A DNA stretch of 9,731 bases, from NCBI GenBank assembly GCA_002418725.1, contig DIER01000014.1:33501-43231 (forward strand), in the 5' to 3' direction. The number at the start of each line of letters is the position of its first letter. The stretch's first letter is position 1. This document shows positions 6,522-9,731 of this stretch, one piece after another. This stretch comes from Acholeplasmataceae bacterium UBA5769. Lineage in GTDB: Bacteria; Bacillota_I; Bacilli_A; Acholeplasmatales; Acholeplasmataceae. The notes below the pieces were generated by a model, which did no database searches, was not told the origin of the DNA, and worked only from the letters and a program-made list of their open reading frames with translations. The position numbers and the translations under genes were made by a program.

Positions 6522-8185
6522 AGGACCACCTTGATTAAATGATATGCATAAGGTTTGATTTCAAGAGTTTGATGGATCTCGTTATTTGAAACTAGATCAA
6601 GTCCATCAAAAGGTAAGTTTAGTGATATATGTTGATTGGAAACATTGACGATGACATAAATGGCGTAAGTATCCATCGGATGTTTTCTTTTTAAGACAAT
6701 CAATCGATCATCCATCGAGATTACTTCTTGAGAGGCATCAGGTGAAAAAGCTCTATATGACTTTCTTTCCTGAATAAGTTTTAAATAGCCTGCTAAAATC
6801 TTTGATTCAAAAGAATCAGGAAGACTTAACACGTGTTCAATCTCGTTTAATTTCAGTTTTTTTCGATTAATTCTTCGGTTAATACCTGAAGTGAGGAGTC
6901 CATCCATATCATTTCTTGTGCCAAGAAGACTATGAATATAAATACCAGGCATACCTTTTAAGAAAACTAAAATGGCTTGAGACGCTATAAATTTATCAAC
7001 CTTCAAGGTTTCATCTTCACCATAAGTAATGGCATCAACATAACTGATGTTCATTTCATAAGGAGACTTAGTTCCGTTTGGATTATTCTTATAACTGATT
7101 CTTCCTCCAGCATTTAAGACGTGTGCAATCATGGATTCCTTTTCTTCCACCGATAGTAACCCTTCTACAGGTCTTACACCAATACCATCATGACTGGCAA
7201 GAAAATTGAAGTATGTGTTTTTTGGATGAAGAGGTGTTTCATCAAGAGATTTGATCCATGATATTAATCGATGGCTATGATGATGGATAAATGTATATAA
7301 AACCAATGGTGGTAGCGGAAATTGATATACCAGTGAGGCTTCATTGTTGTTTTGTCCAAAATAGCTGATGTTTTCTTGATGTGGTACATTGGTTTCACTG
7401 ATTAAAAGAGTATGGGGAACAGTTTGATCCATGACATAGCGGATGACCTGAATGATCATGTGCGTCTCTTCAAGGTGAATACAACTTGTCCCTAGTTTTT
7501 TCCATAAAAAACCTATCGCATCCATCCGTATGAAACGCGCACCGTTTTTTGCGTAGAATATCAGTATTTCCAAGATACGCAGCAACACTTTTGGTTCTTT
7601 ATAGTTTAGATCGATTTGATCTTCACTAAATGTTGCCCATAAATAACGTGTCCCCGTTTTTGAAGGATAAGGGTAATAAAGTGGTAGTGCTCTTGGTCTC
7701 GTTACCATGCTGTAATCTGATTTTGGGTCGCAAGGTATAAAGAAGTTTTGATAAGCTTTTTCATCTGCAAGATAACCCTTAACCCATGCACTTTCTTTTG
7801 AAATGTGATTGATAACGCCATCGTACATTAAATCAAAATCTTTGGAAAGTTCTTTGATATCATCCCATGACCCTAAATCAGGATTAATTTTTTCATAATC
7901 AACAACCGAGAATCCATCATCAGATGTGTAAGGATACATCGGAAGTAGGTGAACATTTGGGATATGACTTTTCAAATATTTATTTAAAAAATGATGAAGT
8001 GTTTGTAAGGGTTTTTCACTTTGATTCATGATGGAATCACCATAAGTAATAAGCATCACATCGGATGCGTTTAACCACGAAGCATGACTATCTACCTTCT
8101 CTTTTTCAATAAGGTTTAGAATACTTTTATAGATTTTGTCTGCTTTGTCTTGATAAAGATGCTTTAATGTTTTATATAAGTCCAT
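6518..8185 (-). CDS. GH13_18 glycoside phosphorylase, probable glucosylglycerate phosphorylase
   Basis: The likely reaction is 2-O-alpha-D-glucosyl-D-glycerate + phosphate giving alpha-glucose 1-phosphate + D-glycerate, in the cytoplasm. From the ATG at 8185 it is 555 residues, close to sucrose-phosphorylase-type enzymes (about 480-570). The GH13 barrel regions are complete: DGVINH (122-127), nucleophile D222 in RMDAIGFLWK followed by GTSCIH, acid/base E264 in ISETNVPHQENISYFG, and transition-state Asp D333 in SHDGIGVRPVEG. The loop before the first region (DDGFSVVDYEKINPDLGSWDD) and the SHDGIGVRP form resemble glucosylglycerate phosphorylases (YcjM group) more than sucrose phosphorylases, as I recall them. 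The adjoining glycerate kinase supports this. A GTG at 8191 would add two residues, but AGAGG at 8191-8195 is 5 bases from the ATG and would overlap the GTG. Glucosylglycerol or sucrose phosphorylase remain less likely alternatives. Confidence 0.85.
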   Translation of the reverse strand: MDLYKTLKHLYQDKADKIYKSILNLIEKEKVDSHASWLNASDVMLITYGDSIMNQSEKPLQTLHHFLNKYLKSHIPNVHLLPMYPYTSDDGFSVVDYEKINPDLGSWDDIKELSKDFDLMYDGVINHISKESAWVKGYLADEKAYQNFFIPCDPKSDYSMVTRPRALPLYYPYPSKTGTRYLWATFSEDQIDLNYKEPKVLLRILEILIFYAKNGARFIRMDAIGFLWKKLGTSCIHLEETHMIIQVIRYVMDQTVPHTLLISETNVPHQENISYFGQNNNEASLVYQFPLPPLVLYTFIHHHSHRLISWIKSLDETPLHPKNTYFNFLASHDGIGVRPVEGLLSVEEKESMIAHVLNAGGRISYKNNPNGTKSPYEMNISYVDAITYGEDETLKVDKFIASQAILVFLKGMPGIYIHSLLGTRNDMDGLLTSGINRRINRKKLKLNEIEHVLSLPDSFESKILAGYLKLIQERKSYRAFSPDASQEVISMDDRLIVLKRKHPMDTYAIYVIVNVSNQHISLNLPFDGLDLVSNNEIHQTLEIKPYAYHLIKVVL

Positions 8186-8190
8186 AGACA

Positions 8191-8195
8191 CCTCT
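8191..8195 (-). promoter_or_regulatory. Ribosome binding site that fixes the phosphorylase start
   Basis: AGAGG on the minus strand lies 5 bases before the ATG at 8185 and overlaps the TAG stop of the glycerate kinase gene (8194-8196). The alternative GTG at 8191 would fall inside this site, so the ATG is preferred. Confidence 0.6.
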
Positions 8196-9291
8196 AGATA
8201 TGTATATCTTCTAACATACGGCGAAAATAATGTGATGCATTTTCAAGTGATTCTTCTTCGGTTGCATAAGTTGGTACAACAGCATAAACTATATCAATGT
8301 AATCTGAAACGTTTTGATCACTCGTTGAACCAAAGAGTCCAATGACTTTTTTCTGATGTTTTTTAGCAATTGAAGCAATACCAAAAGGTGCTTTGCCAAA
8401 CCTCGTTTGATGATCAAGTTTACCCTCACCAACAATCACAATATCTGATTGTTTGATATACGATTCGATATCCAAAAGATCAATCATGTAGTTTATGCCT
8501 GAATGCACATGCGCTTTTAATAAGGCAAGTGCTGCAAAACCAACACCACCCGCTGCGCCTGCTCCAGATTGACTTCTATATGCTTTACCGATATGATTTT
8601 CTAAAACATCCGCATAGTGTGACATGTGAGATTCCAACATTTCAGTTTGTTCTGGTGTCGCTCCTTTTTGTTTGGAAAACACATTAGAAGATCCTATGTG
8701 ACCAAGGAGAGGATTGGTCACATCAGAAGCAATCTCAAATGTCACACCGGATATAAGTTTATTAAATGCTTTTGTATCTACTTCGTCGATGGTGCCAATA
8801 AGCTCACCATTCATGGGTTCTTCAATGATTTGGTGATCTTTCATAAAATTAACACCTAATGCTTGAAGCATGCCAGCACCACCGTCATTGGTTGCACTTC
8901 CACCAAGTCCGATGACAACTTTCTTCGCACCTTCTAAAATAACATGCTTAATTAAAACACCAAGTCCATAGGTGGTTGTTTTCATGGGGTTTAGTCTTTG
9001 TTTGGGGATACGTGTAATGCCTGATGTTGCATGAAGTTCAATGAATGCTGTTCCGTGATAGAGGATATACTGAACATCGATGACATCCATCAGAGGTCCA
9101 AAAGATGAAGTGACTCTCATCGGGCATTCTAAAAAAGTATGAATCGATTCGATGAATCCCTCACCACCATCTGAGATAGGAATCATTTTGACATGATGTC
9201 CTTTCGGTGTGAAATGTTCATGAATGATGCGAGATAGATCTGCAGATGAAAGTGTTCCTTTAAAAGAATCAATAGCTACTAAGATGTTCAT
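8194..9291 (-). CDS. glxK: Class II glycerate kinase (GarK/GlxK family)
   Basis: It phosphorylates D-glycerate with ATP, in this family normally to 2-phosphoglycerate, which enters lower glycolysis. The 365 residues carry the family signatures in order: an N-terminal DSFKGTLSS (8-16), SDGGEGF (40-46), GLGGSATNDGGAGMLQALG (128-146), a second Gly-rich stretch GAGAAGGVGFAAL (243-255) and VGEGKLDHQTRFGKAP (287-302). No part appears missing. The ATG at 9291 is preceded by AAGGA at 9-base spacing. It is the first gene of the enzyme block, 8 bases ahead of the phosphorylase, and would use the D-glycerate that enzyme releases. A promoter with a cre-like site lies directly upstream. Glycerate kinases of this family also serve glyoxylate, glucarate/galactarate and serine-cycle routes; the phosphorylase next door argues for glycerate released from a glycoside. 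Confidence 0.95.
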   Translation of the reverse strand: MNILVAIDSFKGTLSSADLSRIIHEHFTPKGHHVKMIPISDGGEGFIESIHTFLECPMRVTSSFGPLMDVIDVQYILYHGTAFIELHATSGITRIPKQRLNPMKTTTYGLGVLIKHVILEGAKKVVIGLGGSATNDGGAGMLQALGVNFMKDHQIIEEPMNGELIGTIDEVDTKAFNKLISGVTFEIASDVTNPLLGHIGSSNVFSKQKGATPEQTEMLESHMSHYADVLENHIGKAYRSQSGAGAAGGVGFAALALLKAHVHSGINYMIDLLDIESYIKQSDIVIVGEGKLDHQTRFGKAPFGIASIAKKHQKKVIGLFGSTSDQNVSDYIDIVYAVVPTYATEEESLENASHYFRRMLEDIHI

Positions 9292-9322
9292 ACGTCATAT
9301 TCCTTTTTAATGTGATATGTCT

Positions 9323-9328
9323 ATTTTA
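9323..9328 (-). promoter_or_regulatory. Probable promoter (-10) of the enzyme genes
   Basis: TAAAAT on the minus strand, 31 bases upstream of the glycerate kinase ATG, is the best -10 candidate. The matching -35 position (TATGAA at 9346-9351) is poor and overlaps the cre-like site, suggesting a weak promoter that needs an activator. The layout (cre-like site 6-8 bases upstream of the -10) matches the transporter promoter. Confidence 0.4.
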
Positions 9329-9340
9329 CATGAAGTAAAA
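9324..9340. repeat. Perfect 6-bp inverted repeat over the enzyme-gene promoter
   Basis: TTTTAC (9324-9329) and GTAAAA (9335-9340) are perfect inverted copies with a 5-base spacer, lying between and partly over the -10 and the cre-like site. This is a possible operator of a repressor. No matching copy was found at the transporter promoter, which weakens the case for a shared regulator site. Confidence 0.3.
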
Positions 9341-9349
9341 CCGTTTTCA
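9336..9349. promoter_or_regulatory. cre-like catabolite-repression site at the enzyme-gene promoter
   Basis: TAAAACCGTTTTCA; it matches TGWNANCGNTNWCA at 13 of 14 positions, missing only the second base. On the minus strand it begins TGAAAACGG. It sits 7 bases upstream of the proposed -10. A second site of equal quality at the transporter promoter makes chance less likely and implies carbon catabolite control of the whole locus. Confidence 0.6.
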
Positions 9350-9362
9350 TATGGTATAGGTG

Positions 9363-9373
9363 ACATATTATGT
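9363..9373. repeat. Short palindrome upstream of the enzyme-gene promoter
   Basis: ACATATTATGT is a perfect odd palindrome (5-bp arms about one central base), about 35 bases upstream of the proposed -10, where an activator could bind. GACATAT at 9362-9368 also recurs inverted as ATATGTC at 9315-9321. The sequence is AT-rich, so support is weak. Confidence 0.2.
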
Positions 9374-9415
9374 GTATATAGTGTAATTAAAATGTCTTGT
9401 AGAACTATATAAATA

Positions 9416-9443
9416 CAAAAAACAGCACACTTTTATGCTGTTT
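9416..9443 (-). terminator. Rho-independent terminator after the dipeptidase gene
   Basis: An 8-bp perfect stem (AAACAGCA at 9420-9427 with TGCTGTTT at 9436-9443) has an 8-base loop; on the minus strand the stem runs into a continuous T stretch and then G. It lies 24 bases after the dipeptidase stop codon and separates that gene from the glycoside locus. Confidence 0.8.
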
Positions 9444-9467
9444 CGTATTAAGCGTGATTTATTGTTA

Positions 9468-9731
9468 TTAACCGAGGATTGTCTGGACGACACGAAGCAT
9501 ATTGCCATAGGCGATGAGGTCAATCTCTTCTTTTTGATATCCTAGTTTGTGTAGAGCATCAAGCAGGTTCATTGTATCTGCAATCGTTTCTAATCCTTTA
9601 ACACCAGTTGATGTCTTACCTTCACTCAAATAGTAACAAACATCTAAACCTAATCCTACATGATCAATACCTAATAACTTAACCATATAATCGATATGTC
9701 TTGCAAGATATGTAACCGTTTGGTTTTCTTT
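9468..9731 (-). CDS. M19 (membrane/renal-type) dipeptidase, C-terminal end only
   Basis: The last 87 codons of a gene entering from the right edge; the frame is open to base 9731 and ends at TAA (9468-9470). The end of the M19 barrel is recognisable: ARHIDYMVKLLGIDHVGLGLD, in which the Asp after HVGLG corresponds to the conserved Asp of the usual GxGxDF segment, and a closing GYQKEEIDLIAYGNMLRVV that matches the usual G-Y-s-x-e-x-I...GxNxLRV tail. The family consists of zinc-dependent dipeptidases that cleave dipeptides, including those with a D-residue at the C-terminal side. The metal-binding N-terminal half is outside the window. An internal ATG at 9686 is simply a Met within the conserved helix, so it should not be read as the start of a 72-residue protein. 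It has its own terminator and no evident tie to the sugar genes. Confidence 0.8.
   Translation of the reverse strand, partial: KENQTVTYLARHIDYMVKLLGIDHVGLGLDVCYYLSEGKTSTGVKGLETIADTMNLLDALHKLGYQKEEIDLIAYGNMLRVVQTILG

Noticed and set aside
6518..8191. Sucrose phosphorylase as the product of the GH13_18 gene
   Set aside because: No fructokinase or sucrose gene is nearby, a glycerate kinase is adjacent, and the SHDGIGVRPVEG segment looks unlike the sucrose enzyme form; kept only as a fallback.
8626..8859. 77-residue open frame on the plus strand
   Set aside because: Opposite the glycerate kinase gene in a conserved region; a shadow frame.
9315..9368. Inverted heptamers ATATGTC (9315-9321) and GACATAT (9362-9368) flanking the enzyme promoter as looping half-sites
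   Set aside because: Too short and AT-rich to separate from chance without comparison to related genomes.
9468..9686. A complete 72-residue small protein starting at the ATG at 9686
   Set aside because: The frame stays open to the window edge with conserved M19 residues upstream (ARHIDY), so it is the tail of a larger dipeptidase gene.
1..9731. Mobile element, CRISPR array, prophage or toxin-antitoxin genes
   Set aside because: No transposase, integrase, repeat-spacer pattern or small paired genes were found; base composition and gene spacing look uniform.

Overview
The window reads as a low-GC, Gram-positive-type chromosome (Bacillota or a walled or wall-less relative such as Acholeplasma/Izemoplasma-like Mycoplasmatota). 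The grounds are AT-rich intergenic DNA, AGGAGG-type ribosome binding sites, a lipoprotein-type solute binding protein, cre-like sites of the CcpA type, and TGA used as a normal stop codon. The lineage is an inference; no taxonomic marker gene is present. Every gene is on the minus strand, so transcription runs from high to low coordinates.

In transcription order: (1) the C-terminal end of an M19 (membrane/renal-type) dipeptidase enters at the right edge (9468-9731) and is closed by a hairpin terminator; it looks unrelated to what follows. (2) An enzyme block with its own cre-associated promoter: class II glycerate kinase (8194-9291), a GH13_18 phosphorylase of the glucosylglycerate phosphorylase type (6518-8185), and a retaining GT4-fold glycosyltransferase-like protein (5178-6521). 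These are 8 bp apart and 4 bp overlapping respectively. (3) A transporter block with a second cre-associated promoter: lipoprotein sugar-binding protein (3841-5076), a terminator-like hairpin, two inner-membrane permeases (2823-3743 and 1798-2823), and the MsmK/UgpC-type ATPase (703-1785), then a terminator. (4) A CdaR-type sugar-diacid/glycerate-responsive regulator (1-610), cut by the left edge and with its own promoter.

Taken together this looks like a complete import-and-phosphorolysis locus for a glucosylglycerate-type compatible solute. The ABC importer would bring in the glycoside. The GH13_18 enzyme would split glucosylglycerate with phosphate into glucose 1-phosphate and D-glycerate. 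Glycerate kinase would feed D-glycerate into glycolysis as 2-phosphoglycerate, and a CdaR-like regulator could sense glycerate. The most intriguing piece is the GT4 protein embedded in this catabolic operon with no biosynthetic partner. It may act on an extended glycoside such as mannosylglucosylglycerate, possibly as a phosphorylase rather than a sugar-nucleotide-dependent synthase. That assignment is a hypothesis.

No tRNA, rRNA, CRISPR array, insertion sequence or prophage sign was seen. No stretch longer than about 180 bases lacks a gene.
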